A stretch of 64,000 nt of DNA from DASXMT01 sp963755985 (lineage in GTDB: Bacteria > Actinomycetota > Acidimicrobiia > Acidimicrobiales > RAAP-2), in contig CAVWLO010000003.1 of the NCBI GenBank assembly GCA_963755985.1, forward strand, positions 62,001 through 126,000. The letters are read 5' to 3'. The translations under genes were made by a program, and so were the position numbers. Under the pieces are notes generated by a model, which saw only the letters and a program-made list of their open reading frames with translations, did no database searches and was not told the DNA's origin. Shown here in pieces: positions 24,182 to 33,376 of this stretch (position 1 is the stretch's first letter; each line of letters starts with the position of its first letter).

Positions 24182-25063
24182 ATGATCACGACATCAACCA
24201 CATTGGACGAGGCCTTCGAGCGCATGAGCGCAGCCGGCTTCGAGCTACCCAACGGCTTCATCAACCACGGCCCGATGGCCTGTGAGGTGCTGGCCGCCGT
24301 GGGCTGCGATGAGGCGATCGAGGGGTGGGCCTACCGGTTCGCCCACACCGGCGGTACGGCCGTGGAACCGGTGGCGCCGGTCGACTTCGAATGGGAGGCC
24401 GAGCTGGGCAACTACCGGCGCCTACCCGAGTGGATCGGCTACTTCGAGCGGTCGATCGGCGAGTTCGGATGGCCGACCGTCGTCGAGGTGTGGGTACCGC
24501 GCCTGATGCCGTCACTGTCGGTCGCCCTGTTCCACGCGGCCATCAGGAGCGGTCACGCGGTACGGGCCATAGATGCGGTCGACACCGAGCCCCGTAAGGC
24601 GGAACTGGCCAGGGCCCTGGGCTATTGGGCCGCCCGGTTCGAACCCGGTGAGGCGGCCGGCGCCGAAGTCCAGGACCTCGCCGAGGGCGGCGACATCAGG
24701 TTGGCCGTGGTCGGAGTGGCGGCCGATGGCGCCCGACGCTACCTGACCCATCCCAACATCTTGAACCTCCACGGGGTGACCGGGGCCATGGCCGTCGAGA
24801 TCTTCGTCGGGCACATACCCGAGCCGGCCGCCATCGCCGGGCTGGCCCAAGTCCGCGCCGAGCACCGCGCCCTCTACGCCCGCACCAGTCCGACCGAGGC
24901 TCCCGAGGCGCCGGGCCTCGACCCGGTCGACCTGATCAGCACAGCCGAGCACAGCGGCGACCCCCATCAGGTCAAGCTGGTCGAGGCCTGCATGCGGGGC
25001 AGCCGGGCCACCGGCGATCCAGTATTCGCTGCGGCCGCGGAGACCGTCACCCTGGGCCGGTAG
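24182..25063 (+). CDS. Questin oxidase-like (DUF4243) protein
   Basis: The 293-residue protein fits the questin oxidase family: LPNGFINHGPMACEVLAAVG at the start, WIGYFERSIGEFGWPTVVEVW, then LFHAAIRSGHAVRAID and ALGYWAARFEPG. Fungal members (for example GedK) perform a Baeyer-Villiger-type opening of anthraquinones without a classical flavin motif, and none is seen here. Bacterial members have no settled role. The ATG at 24182 follows GGGAGG with good spacing; upstream in-frame codons overlap the palindromic control site and are not conserved. It is transcribed alone behind that site and converges on the exonuclease gene, so control by a ligand-responsive regulator is likely. Confidence 0.82.
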   Translation: MITTSTTLDEAFERMSAAGFELPNGFINHGPMACEVLAAVGCDEAIEGWAYRFAHTGGTAVEPVAPVDFEWEAELGNYRRLPEWIGYFERSIGEFGWPTVVEVWVPRLMPSLSVALFHAAIRSGHAVRAIDAVDTEPRKAELARALGYWAARFEPGEAAGAEVQDLAEGGDIRLAVVGVAADGARRYLTHPNILNLHGVTGAMAVEIFVGHIPEPAAIAGLAQVRAEHRALYARTSPTEAPEAPGLDPVDLISTAEHSGDPHQVKLVEACMRGSRATGDPVFAAAAETVTLGR

Positions 25064-25106
25064 CCCGCCCATGGACGGAGGCGGCCCGAAGTGGTCCGAC
25101 GGCAGG

Positions 25107-25991
25107 TCAGTCGACCGCGATGGCGGCGGCCCGCTCGGCCAGGGCGGGGGCGCGCAGGTGCCGGCAGGTCTCCTCGAAGGCGGGAGTGGGTCCGCGCCAG
25201 CGCAGTGCGTCCACCTCGAGCAGCAGGTCCCGGTCGACCCGGAGAGTGGCGAGGGAGAGGAACAGCTCGGCGTGCTCTCGGTCGGCCGACAGGGTCGCGG
25301 CCAGCTTCGGTGCCCCCCGCACGGCCTGGCAGACGGCCGGGTCCCAGTCGGCGGCGTCGTCCGGTATGGCAGCCAGGTGCCCATAGTGGGCAAGCACGAG
25401 GGCGGCCGACCGCTTGCCCCAGCCGGCGAGGCCGGGGAACCCGTCAGCCGAATCCCCCACCAGGGCCAGCCAGTCGGGGATGGAGCGGGGCGCCACCCCG
25501 AACTTGGCCCACACGCCGTCCTCGTCGGTGACCACGTCCTTGCGCCGATCGAGCTGAACGACGCTCGTGCCGACGACGCACTGGGCCAGGTCCTTGTCCG
25601 GCGTACAGATGACCACCTGATCGACGCCGGGGTCGTCGGCCGCGACCGCGGCGGCTGAAGCCAACGCGTCGTCGGCCTCGACCTCGACCATAGGCCAGAC
25701 GACGACGCCGAGCGCGTCGAGAGCAGCCTCAAGCGGTTCGAACTGTTCCTTCAGGGGTTCCGGTACCCCAGAGCCGTCCTTGTAGCCGGGCCACATGTCG
25801 TTGCGGAACGACTCGATGACGTGGTCGGTGGCCACGCCCAGATGGGTGGAACCGCCGGAAAGCATGGCCAGGACCGACGTGACCACCCCGTAGACGGCCC
25901 CGATCTCGGTGCCGTCGTCGGCCGCCCGTTCAGGCTGACCGAAGAACTGACGAAACAGCTCGTAGGTCCCGTCGACAAGTTCCACACGCAT
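25107..25991 (-). CDS. Stand-alone 5'-3' exonuclease (PolA N-terminal/FEN-like)
   Basis: This 294-residue protein has the FEN/PIN fold of the 5' nuclease of DNA polymerase I. The acidic metal residues are visible in LVDGTYELFRQFF, VEADDALASAAAV, ICTPDKDLAQCV and LVGDSADGFPG, and the GWGKRSAALVLAHYG segment is the helix-hairpin-helix that grips DNA. It would remove flaps or RNA primers from DNA ends. The ATG at 25991 opens directly on the conserved core. It stands alone among catabolic genes; the repair operon near 40 kb could use such an activity, but there is no direct link. Confidence 0.9.
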   Translation of the reverse strand: MRVELVDGTYELFRQFFGQPERAADDGTEIGAVYGVVTSVLAMLSGGSTHLGVATDHVIESFRNDMWPGYKDGSGVPEPLKEQFEPLEAALDALGVVVWPMVEVEADDALASAAAVAADDPGVDQVVICTPDKDLAQCVVGTSVVQLDRRKDVVTDEDGVWAKFGVAPRSIPDWLALVGDSADGFPGLAGWGKRSAALVLAHYGHLAAIPDDAADWDPAVCQAVRGAPKLAATLSADREHAELFLSLATLRVDRDLLLEVDALRWRGPTPAFEETCRHLRAPALAERAAAIAVD

Positions 25992-26084
25992 GACGTTCTG
26001 CCCTCCGGTCCGCCGATCAGAACAATCATCCCATCCCGAAGATCGGCCCGAACCCGACTCGGACCCCAGGGCCGGCGGCGGATC

Positions 26085-26234
26085 GACGCCAATGCTGACC
26101 TACGGGTGCTGACCTATGGGCCCGACAAGTACTACGGGCCCACCCACTACCAGGTGGTGGAGCTGCACAACAACACGCCCCCCTCGGCCGCCAGCAAGCT
26201 CAAGACCAACGGGCAGCCCCAAGGGACGTGCTAG
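26085..26234 (+). pseudogene. Orphan 3' coding fragment (49 codons, no start)
   Basis: From 26085 the frame reads DANADLRVLTYGPDKYYGP and on through YQVVELHNN to a TAG at 26232-26234. Nearly every third base is G or C, the normal coding signature of this genome, yet the frame has no start and further upstream runs antisense through the exonuclease gene. It looks like the C-terminal remnant of a deleted gene. The TYGPDKYYGPTHYQ style resembles ends of ABC-type substrate-binding proteins, but I cannot name it with confidence. The rest of the 25992-26313 spacer shows nothing. Confidence 0.4.
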
Positions 26235-26313
26235 GTGGTCATTTATGCCTGGCAGCCGTTGCCGACCCTGGCACGTCGGGTTAGCTACGTTCGGACCAAC
26301 GACACGGCCAGCC

Positions 26314-27102
26314 CTATTTGACGATCTCCCCGGCGTTGATGAGGAGCGTCTGTCCGGTGATGCCGCTCGACCGGGGTGAGGCAAAGAACACCAGGGCCTC
26401 GGCCACCTCGCCGTCGGTAGCCATCCGCCGCAGGGGGAAGGGCGCGGTCATCTCGGCTAAGACGACGCTCGCTTCGACCCCGCGCTGGTCGGCCATCATC
26501 TTCACGTAGCCCTCGACCGGTGGCCCCCACATCCAACCCGGCGCCACCTCGTTCACCCGGATCCCATCGGGACCGATCTCCTGGGCCAGGTGACGCATGG
26601 CCCCGGTGAGCGCCGCCTTGGACGACGCGTAGGCCATCTGGAGGGCCAGCGGCGGCGGATGGTGCTGGGTCTGGGAGGAGACGAACACCACCGACCCGCC
26701 CGTCTCCTTCAGCGCGGGCAGGGCGAACCGGGTGAGGTCGAGCGTGGCGAAGAGGTTGATGTCGAAGACCTTGCGCCATTCGCCGAAGTCCCCGGCCGTC
26801 TGCAGCCCGCCGAAGGCAGCATCGAAGGCGGCGATGTTGATCAGCCCGTCCAGCCGCCCGGTACTCGAGGTGGCCAGGTCGATGAGGGCCTCGGCCGCGG
26901 CCGGGTCGGCGATGTCGGTGCGCAGGTAGGAGGCCTCCCCTCCGGCCGCCTCGACCTCCTTGGCGATCGACTCCAGCGTCGCCTCGGTTCGGGCGCCGAG
27001 CACGATGTTGCCGCCCTCCCGGGCCGCCACCAGGGCCGTCTCCCGGCCCAGGCCCGGGCCGACACCCGAGATGACCACCGTCTTTCCGTCCAGATCAGCC
27101 AC
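26314..27102 (-). CDS. SDR family oxidoreductase
   Basis: A 262-residue SDR with an unusual cofactor loop, SGVGPGLG, in place of TGxxxGIG, a GARTEATLESIAKEVE stretch that favours NADPH, INIAAFDAAF in place of NNAG, Ser in VFVSSQTQ, and the active Tyr-Lys in MAYASSKAAL. SDRs with the GVGPGLG loop occur in actinobacterial steroid and aromatic clusters. No operon partner directly adjoins; a 159-bp spacer separates it from the aldehyde dehydrogenase gene, and no RNA gene was found there. Confidence 0.88.
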   Translation of the reverse strand: MADLDGKTVVISGVGPGLGRETALVAAREGGNIVLGARTEATLESIAKEVEAAGGEASYLRTDIADPAAAEALIDLATSSTGRLDGLINIAAFDAAFGGLQTAGDFGEWRKVFDINLFATLDLTRFALPALKETGGSVVFVSSQTQHHPPPLALQMAYASSKAALTGAMRHLAQEIGPDGIRVNEVAPGWMWGPPVEGYVKMMADQRGVEASVVLAEMTAPFPLRRMATDGEVAEALVFFASPRSSGITGQTLLINAGEIVK

Positions 27103-27261
27103 GTTGCCCCCTTTGCCTCAGTGTGCCGGCGGAGTCCGCCACAGCGACGAGCCCTTACCTGTCTAGCCGCACGGGTTCAAAACCTACCGCCGTCCCCGGC
27201 GAGTTCACGAACCGGGAGCTGGCGTGCGGTCAACGGCGCCTCAGGCGGTACCGACCGCCGG

Positions 27262-28725
27262 CTAGGACGAGACAAAGACCGTCTTGCGGCGGACCATCTC
27301 CTCGATCCCGCTGCGACCCCCTTCTCGTCCGAACCCGCTCTGCTTGTACCCGCCGAACGGGGTGGCCGGCGAGATGCCCCCCATCCCGTTGACGACCACG
27401 GTGCCCGACTCGAGCTCGCGGACGAAGCGCTGGATGCGTCGATTGTCGCGGGTGTGCAGGTAGGCCCCGAGACCGAAGGGGCTGTCGTTGGCCTTGGCCA
27501 GGACCTCGTCCTCGGAGGCGAAGCGCACGATGGCCTGCACGGGGCCGAACACCTCGTTGCGGGCCAGGTCGCTGTCGTGGTCGACCTCACCGAAGACCGT
27601 CGGGGCGACGAACCAGCCGGCGGCCAGGTCCCCTCCCATGCGACCACCGCCGGCGAGGAGAGTGGCGCCATCCGCTTTGGCCCGGTCGATGACACCGAGG
27701 ATGCGCTCCATCGCTGCCTCGGTCACGACCGGGCCGACGAACGAGGAGGGATCGAGCGGGTCGCCGACCTGAAGGGAGCCCAGGTTGGCCAGGACCCTCT
27801 GCACCACGTCGTCGTAGACGTCCTCGTGCACATAGAGCCGAGTGGGTAGGGCGCAACCCTGACCGGCCAGGAGGGCCGTCCCGACCTGGGCCGCCATGGT
27901 CGCCGCCGTGTCCAGGTCGGCATCGGGGAAGACGACATTGGGCGACTTGCCCCCCAGCTCGAGGGCGAGGGGGGTGAGATTGGCCGACGCCGATTCCATG
28001 AGCTTGCGGGCCGTGACCCCGCCGCCGGTGAAGCTGATCTTGTCCACTCCGGGGTGCCCGACCAGCGCAGAACCGGTGCTCGCTCCGCCGACGACCAGGT
28101 TGAGCACTCCGGGCGGCAGGCCGGCTTCGAGCGCCAATTCGGCGAACCGCAGCATCCCGAAGGGGGACACCTCGGGCGGCTTGGCCACGACCGCGTTCCC
28201 GGCGGCCAGCGCCGGGCCGCACTTCTGGCCCATGCCCATCATCGACCCGTTCCAGGGCGGGATGGCGGCAATCACGCCATAGGGCTCCAGGCGCACGTAG
28301 GCGAGCTCCGGTTCCGCCGACATCAGCTCGCCGCCGAGCTTGTCGCACCACCCGGCGTAGTAGCGGACCCACGCCGCCGTGTAGGAACCGGGATTCATCA
28401 CGCTGACCGGGGTGCCGTTGTCGAGCGCGGCGAGCTCGGCCGCCTCGTGGGCGTGCTGTTCGAGCAGCTCGGCCAGCCGGAACAGCACGGCGGCGCGGCG
28501 AGCGGGTGGGAACGCGGCCCACTGCGGCTGGGCCGTCCGGGCCGCAGTCAACGCGGCGTCGACGTCGGCCGCGCCGGCCAGGCCCACGTCGGCCTGCACC
28601 TCACCGGTGGCCGCATAGCGATGGGCGTAGGCACCGCCAGCGTCGCTGGCCACCCACTCTTCCCCGATCAGGTGGCCCTGCTCGGCCAACCTGGTCACCG
28701 TGCCCGACGTCTTCGTCTCCCTCAC
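27262..28725 (-). CDS. Aldehyde dehydrogenase
   Basis: The 487-residue NAD(P)-dependent aldehyde dehydrogenase is full length. Catalytic residues are Asn159 in PPWNGS, Glu256 in LELGGKSP and Cys291 in GQGCALPTR; the C-terminal FGGYKQSGFGREGG is intact. It oxidises an aldehyde to an acid. The GTG start at 28725 overlaps the stop of the preceding SDR gene by 4 bp (GTGA), so the two are cotranslated, fitting an alcohol-to-aldehyde-to-acid sequence. The apparent longer frame upstream is the SDR gene read in another frame and is not part of this protein. Confidence 0.93.
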   Translation of the reverse strand: MRETKTSGTVTRLAEQGHLIGEEWVASDAGGAYAHRYAATGEVQADVGLAGAADVDAALTAARTAQPQWAAFPPARRAAVLFRLAELLEQHAHEAAELAALDNGTPVSVMNPGSYTAAWVRYYAGWCDKLGGELMSAEPELAYVRLEPYGVIAAIPPWNGSMMGMGQKCGPALAAGNAVVAKPPEVSPFGMLRFAELALEAGLPPGVLNLVVGGASTGSALVGHPGVDKISFTGGGVTARKLMESASANLTPLALELGGKSPNVVFPDADLDTAATMAAQVGTALLAGQGCALPTRLYVHEDVYDDVVQRVLANLGSLQVGDPLDPSSFVGPVVTEAAMERILGVIDRAKADGATLLAGGGRMGGDLAAGWFVAPTVFGEVDHDSDLARNEVFGPVQAIVRFASEDEVLAKANDSPFGLGAYLHTRDNRRIQRFVRELESGTVVVNGMGGISPATPFGGYKQSGFGREGGRSGIEEMVRRKTVFVSS

Positions 28726-29489
28726 GGGACCACGTACCCCCCGTCGACCGGTAGCGCCGCCCCGAGCACGAACGACGCCGCCGGTGTGCACAACCACACT
28801 GCCGCCTCGGCGATCTCCGACGGCTCGGCGATCCGGCCGATGGGGTGGAGGCCGGTGAGGTAGGCGTCGATCGAGGGGTCCTGGGCCCTGGCCTGGTCGA
28901 CCATGGGCGTCGAGGCCGTGCCCGGGCACACGGCATTGACGCGCACACCCCGCGCCCCGTAGTCGAGGGCGGCCACCTTGGTCAGGCCGATCACGCCATG
29001 CTTGGACGCTGTGTAGGCGGCCTGGCCCGGGTAGCCCACCAGCCCGACCCCCGACGCGGTGTTGACGATGGCCCCGCCCCCCCGCTCGAGCATCGCCGGG
29101 ATCTCGGCCTTCATGCACAGGTACACGCCGGTGAGCATCACCGCGATAGTGCGGTCCCATCCCTCGTCGGGGTACTGGGCCATGGGGGCCATGGGCGCGG
29201 CGATCCCTGCGTTGTTGTGGGCGCAGTCGAGGCCGCCGTAGGTGTCCACTGCATGGCGGACCATGGCCGGCACGTCCGATCGATCGCTGACGTCGGCGCG
29301 GAAGAAGCTCGCCTGGCCGCCGGCCGACTCGACCAAGGACACTGTTTCGCGACCCTGGTCCTCGTCGATGTCGGCCACGACGACGCTGGCGCCCTCCCGG
29401 GCGAAGATCAGAGCCGACGCCCGCCCGATGCCCATGGCTGCCCCGGTGACGACGGCGACCTTCCCTTCCAGGGACTGCATCGCGGTCAT
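28722..29489 (-). CDS. SDR family alcohol dehydrogenase
   Basis: A 255-residue classical SDR: cofactor loop TGAAMGIG, NAD-favouring Asp in VVADIDEDQG, HNNAGIAAP, Ser in VNTASGVGLVG, and Tyr-Lys in AYTASKHGV. The C-terminus has ALPVDGGYVVP. Its stop is coupled to the aldehyde dehydrogenase start, so it probably forms the aldehyde or ketone that enzyme uses, or a linked hydroxyl oxidation. It is divergent from another SDR across only 38 bp, so the promoters must overlap. Confidence 0.9.
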   Translation of the reverse strand: MTAMQSLEGKVAVVTGAAMGIGRASALIFAREGASVVVADIDEDQGRETVSLVESAGGQASFFRADVSDRSDVPAMVRHAVDTYGGLDCAHNNAGIAAPMAPMAQYPDEGWDRTIAVMLTGVYLCMKAEIPAMLERGGGAIVNTASGVGLVGYPGQAAYTASKHGVIGLTKVAALDYGARGVRVNAVCPGTASTPMVDQARAQDPSIDAYLTGLHPIGRIAEPSEIAEAAVWLCTPAASFVLGAALPVDGGYVVP

Positions 29490-29527
29490 CGTACAGGCCC
29501 AAGATTTGACCGAGTACCTTGCACGCC

Positions 29528-30235
29528 ATGGCGCGATTCGACCGAAGGGTGGCGCTGGTGTCGGGCGCAGCCGGGGGAATCGGGCTGGCCGTCTCGGACC
29601 GGCTCGAAGAAGAGGGGGCGGTCGTCGTCCGCAGCGACCTGCGGCCGGGACCCGGCGGCATCGTCTGCGACGTCCGGGATGCGACCTCGTGCGACCAGGC
29701 TGTCGCCTTCGTGCTCGACCAGCACGGCCGCCTCGACGTCCTGGCCAATGTGGCCGGGATCGGCGCGTCTCGTACGATCGCCGGCATGGACCCCGGGCTG
29801 TGGCGGGAGATCATCGATGTCAACCTGACCGGAACGTTCCTCTTGTCGCAGTCCGCCCTTCCCTCCCTCCTCGAGACGAAGGGGGTCATCGTCAACATGG
29901 GGTCGGTGGCCGGCCTGCGGGCCACCCCGTACAACGCCGCGTACTGTGCGTCCAAGGGTGGGGTGATCATGCTCACCAAGTCGATGGCCATCGAGCTGGC
30001 CGCGGCCGGCGTGCGGGTCAACGCCGTCTGCCCGGCATCGGTCGACACCCCGTTCCTGCGGGGCTTCGAGCTGCCCGAGGGCGCCGACATGGCCCTGCTG
30101 ACCAGGGCCTCGTCGCCGATGGGCCGGGTGATCGAGCCGGCCGAAGTGGCCGCCGCCGTCGCCTACCTCGCCTCCGACGAGGCGGCCACCATCAGTGGCA
30201 CGACCCTGGTCATCGACGGAGCGGCTACCGCCTGA
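29528..30235 (+). CDS. SDR family oxidoreductase
   Basis: This 235-residue SDR has SGAAGGIG as the cofactor loop, RSDLRPGPGG after the second strand, NVAGIGASRTI, Ser in NMGSVAGL and Tyr-Lys in AYCASKGGV. The C-terminus GTTLVIDGAATA is normal. An in-frame TTG at 29519 exists, but the ATG at 29528 begins the conserved region. It overlaps the end of the minus-strand deacylase-like gene by 11 bp tail to tail. The very short divergent spacer with the neighbouring SDR suggests joint control. Confidence 0.88.
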   Translation: MARFDRRVALVSGAAGGIGLAVSDRLEEEGAVVVRSDLRPGPGGIVCDVRDATSCDQAVAFVLDQHGRLDVLANVAGIGASRTIAGMDPGLWREIIDVNLTGTFLLSQSALPSLLETKGVIVNMGSVAGLRATPYNAAYCASKGGVIMLTKSMAIELAAAGVRVNAVCPASVDTPFLRGFELPEGADMALLTRASSPMGRVIEPAEVAAAVAYLASDEAATISGTTLVIDGAATA

Positions 30236-31937
30236 CATCGGCCAGCGACACCGTCTCGGTGTCGTGCCCCGAGCGCAGCACCCTCCCGGGCCGCTCTTCG
30301 GTCAGCGATCCGCCGGTGACGACCTCATGGCCGCCGACGAACACGTGCACGACGCCGTCCGACGCGGCGTAGAGGCGCTCCCCACCTCCGGGAAAATCGC
30401 GCCGGACCACCGCCGGCCGGCTCGCCACCGTGGCCGGGTCGAAGATGCACAGGTCGGCATGCCAGCCCTGGGCGATCCGACCACGGTGGTGCAGCCCGTA
30501 GTGGCGGGCCGGCCGGTCGGACATCATCTCGACCGCCTCCTCGATGGAGAGCAGGCTCCGGTCGCGGACGGCTTCGCCCAGCACCACCGTCGGGTAGTTG
30601 GCGTGGCACATCAGGTCGACGTGGGCACCAGCGTCCGAGCCCCCCAGCATGACCCGGTGGTCCTTCCACACCGATGACCGGACCCGCCAGCCCTCATCCG
30701 ATCGACCCAGTGACGGTGTGAGGGACGGGAGGACGAGGTAGAGCACCAGACCGTCGACGAGGACGACGTCGACGAGCACGTCGATCACATCGGTCCCCCG
30801 CGCCGTGGCGATCTCGCCGAGCGACCGTCCCACCCACTCCGATTCGGGGTCGGAGACCTCCATGAGGGCGAAGTCGGCCAGCACGCCCATCGCCCGGTCA
30901 GCCACCTGCTCGGCGCCGGCCCGCAAGCGGGCCCTGGCGCCGGGGTCGGCCGCCGCCCGCCGACGCTCCTCGGTCGGGAGGGAGAGGATGTCGCCCCAGC
31001 CGGGCAGGGCGGCGAGCACGGTGGTGGCCCGCATTCGCATCAGGTCGGGCAGGGTCAGCGCGATGACGTGGGCGCCCCTTTCGGCCGCGACGTCGGAGGC
31101 GTGCAGCTGCTGCTCGTAGATCTCCTCGGAGGCGAGGCTGCCGAGGAGGTTCCAGTTGAGCGGCCGGTCGGCCGCGAGCGACATGTCAGCCATGAGCTCC
31201 ATCCGCTCATAGGGGATGGGACCGACGGTGGGGATGAACTCGAGGGTGGTGCCGTCATGGGCCCGCAGGGCACCGGCAAGGGCGATGAACTCCTCGAAGG
31301 CGGCCGAGCGGGAGGGAACGGGGGCACCGTCCCCGTCGACGTGGCCCTCACCCAGTGAGGACGAGAAGCCCAGCGCCCCGCCGGCCAGGGACTCACCCAC
31401 CAGGCGGACCATCTCGTTCAACTGTCCGGGAGTGGCCACCGCCGAGGTGGCGGCCTCGCCCATGACCGCCCGCCGGATGGTCGAGTGCCCGACCAGGAAG
31501 CCGGCGTTCACCGACAGGCCGACGTCGATGCGGGCCAGGTACTCGGCGAACGATCCCCACTCCCACGATCCTCCACCCTCGAGCGCGGCGAGCGGGATCC
31601 CCTCGACCACGGCCATCATGCGTCGGACGTAGTCGGCATCCCCGGGCCCGAGTGGTGCGATGGAGAACCCGCAGTTCCCCCCGAGCACCGTCGTCACCCC
31701 GTGGAGCACCGAGGGGCTGGCCGAGGTGTCCCACAGGAGCTGGGCGTCGTAGTGGGTGTGCAGATCGATGAAGCCGGGGCACACGATGGCGCCGGTCACG
31801 TCCAGGGTGCGGGAGGCGTCCTCCTCGATCTGGCCCAGGGCGGCGATCCGGCCGTCGCGGACGCCGAGGTCCGCCCTCGTGGCCGGGGCGCCCGTCCCGT
31901 CCACAATCGTCCCGCCCCGGAGCACGAGGTCGAGCAC
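30225..31937 (-). CDS. N-acyl-D-amino-acid deacylase-like amidohydrolase
   Basis: The 570-residue metal hydrolase resembles D-aminoacylases of the amidohydrolase superfamily. Seen are the N-terminal small beta domain (LDLVLRGGTIVDGTG), the metal motif PGFIDLHTHYDAQ, the Cys ligand in LGGNCGFS, FLVGHSTIRR and the Asp of LGGSDAGAHVD, then a C-terminal beta domain. It would hydrolyse an N-acyl or cyclic amide bond. The GTG start lies 1 bp after the stop of the upstream amidohydrolase gene, so the two form an operon. A second member (33419-35134) sits on the other side of that operon, so this locus carries a diverged pair. Confidence 0.87.
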   Translation of the reverse strand: MLDLVLRGGTIVDGTGAPATRADLGVRDGRIAALGQIEEDASRTLDVTGAIVCPGFIDLHTHYDAQLLWDTSASPSVLHGVTTVLGGNCGFSIAPLGPGDADYVRRMMAVVEGIPLAALEGGGSWEWGSFAEYLARIDVGLSVNAGFLVGHSTIRRAVMGEAATSAVATPGQLNEMVRLVGESLAGGALGFSSSLGEGHVDGDGAPVPSRSAAFEEFIALAGALRAHDGTTLEFIPTVGPIPYERMELMADMSLAADRPLNWNLLGSLASEEIYEQQLHASDVAAERGAHVIALTLPDLMRMRATTVLAALPGWGDILSLPTEERRRAAADPGARARLRAGAEQVADRAMGVLADFALMEVSDPESEWVGRSLGEIATARGTDVIDVLVDVVLVDGLVLYLVLPSLTPSLGRSDEGWRVRSSVWKDHRVMLGGSDAGAHVDLMCHANYPTVVLGEAVRDRSLLSIEEAVEMMSDRPARHYGLHHRGRIAQGWHADLCIFDPATVASRPAVVRRDFPGGGERLYAASDGVVHVFVGGHEVVTGGSLTEERPGRVLRSGHDTETVSLADVRR

Positions 31938-31938
31938 C

Positions 31939-33372
31939 TCAACCGCCCTCGGCCAGGAGCTGATCGACCGCCGCCTCGACCGCCGTCCCCTTGAAGAAGG
32001 CGGGATTGGTGCCGGTGTAGAAGCGCACCGGGTTGGTGAAGGTGAACTTCTTGAAGCCGTCCTCGTCGATCCAGTGGTGCTCGACCATCTCCCAGGCCTC
32101 CTCGAGCACCTCGGCCATGTCCGGTACGTCCCAGTGGGCGATGTCCGATCCCATCATGGCGTTCAGCTCGGCACCGAACGGGTTGACCGTGGTGTTGAAG
32201 GCCATCGAGGTCAGCGGATCGTCGGCCTCACAACCGAAGAAGAACCGGTCGACGAACAGGGCCTTGATGTCCTCGGCCCGCTCGATGGCGCAGGCCGCCC
32301 ATTCGTCCAGCATCGCCTCGGGCTCGGGGGGGCGGCCGGCGAAGGGGTTGGGGATGGGGGGCGACGGCCGGGCATAGGTCGCCGACATCCGGCCGATCAG
32401 GGCACCATCGATCAGCGCCGGGTCGAGGTTGGCCCGGAGGGCCCCGATGTTTCGCTTCTCCCAGTGGCCGATGATGTCGCTGTAGAGGGCGGCCGCCCAG
32501 GAGACGCCCCCCTCCAAGAAGGCGAAGTTCATGTCCGGGAACCGACGGGTCACTCCCCCGAGGAACAGCGACTTGGCCAGCGACTGCTGCCCCTCGGCCA
32601 GCATGGAGAGGTGGTTGAAGACATAGCTGGACGGGGACCGGTAGGGCGTCATCCCGATGAAGCCCGAGTGGAAGGCGACGGACACACCCAGCTCTTGTGC
32701 CTTGGCCCACACCGGGTCGTAGTCGTGGACCGAGTCGATGCCGAACTGGTCGAGCCAGAACGCATACCTGGCCACCTCGGGATCCTTCCCCTCGAGGGAG
32801 GCGAACGGGCGCTGCACGTAGCCGGCGCAGAGCACGGCCTTGAACCCCAGCTCGGTCACGGCGAACTCGAGCTCGTCGACGGCCTCTTCGGGGGTGTGCA
32901 TGGGAATGGCGGCGACCGGGGTCAGCCGGTCGGCCAACGGTTCGAACGTCGCCGCGTTGGCCCGGTTCAGAGCGCGACACGTGCCCCGGCGATAGCGTTC
33001 GTCGGGCGTGTGGAGGAACACCAGGCCGAGACTCGGGTAGACCACGCCGAAGTCGATACCCAGCTCGTCGAGGCGCTCGTACAACAGCTTCGGGAACAAG
33101 GCGGTGGCCAGGTCCAGGGACTGGCGGGCCGGCGAGCTCCACCACGGCCCTCTCGGGGTCCGGGTGGCCGACCGTTCGTCCGGGGTCTGCTCGTGCCATG
33201 GTCGGTCGGTGCCCCCGTAGGCCGGCAGGAGCCGTTGCAGCGAGGGATGGTCGAGGGAGAGCCCCTCGGCCTCGAGATAGGGAGCCAGGGTGGGAAAGTG
33301 CTCGGCCATGTGGCCGTCGATGTCGATCACCGGATGGCTCAAGCCACGACGGCGCCCGGACGATGTGCTCAT
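31939..33372 (-). CDS. Amidohydrolase-2 family metal hydrolase/decarboxylase
   Basis: A 477-residue protein of the amidohydrolase-2 group, longer than usual. The N-terminal PVIDIDGHMAEHFP holds the Asp/His metal site, VAFHSGFIG carries a barrel His, and NAMMGSDIAHWDVPDM holds the catalytic Asp; the barrel also has RFPDMNFAFLEGGVSW. Family members include decarboxylases and C-C or amide hydrolases. It shares the general plan of the 22-kb protein but is not a close copy. It heads a two-gene operon with the deacylase-like gene and is divergent from the second deacylase-like gene across 46 bp that contain a palindrome. Confidence 0.87.
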   Translation of the reverse strand: MSTSSGRRRGLSHPVIDIDGHMAEHFPTLAPYLEAEGLSLDHPSLQRLLPAYGGTDRPWHEQTPDERSATRTPRGPWWSSPARQSLDLATALFPKLLYERLDELGIDFGVVYPSLGLVFLHTPDERYRRGTCRALNRANAATFEPLADRLTPVAAIPMHTPEEAVDELEFAVTELGFKAVLCAGYVQRPFASLEGKDPEVARYAFWLDQFGIDSVHDYDPVWAKAQELGVSVAFHSGFIGMTPYRSPSSYVFNHLSMLAEGQQSLAKSLFLGGVTRRFPDMNFAFLEGGVSWAAALYSDIIGHWEKRNIGALRANLDPALIDGALIGRMSATYARPSPPIPNPFAGRPPEPEAMLDEWAACAIERAEDIKALFVDRFFFGCEADDPLTSMAFNTTVNPFGAELNAMMGSDIAHWDVPDMAEVLEEAWEMVEHHWIDEDGFKKFTFTNPVRFYTGTNPAFFKGTAVEAAVDQLLAEGG

Positions 33373-33376
33373 CGTC

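Noticed and set aside
27160..27200. Possible tRNA T-loop (GGGTTCAAAACC)
   Set aside because: No matching acceptor or anticodon stems can be formed on either strand.
27262..30090. One 942-residue fusion protein ending in aldehyde dehydrogenase
   Set aside because: The N-terminal half is the SDR gene read out of frame. The GTGA overlap at 28722-28725 shows two separate, coupled genes.
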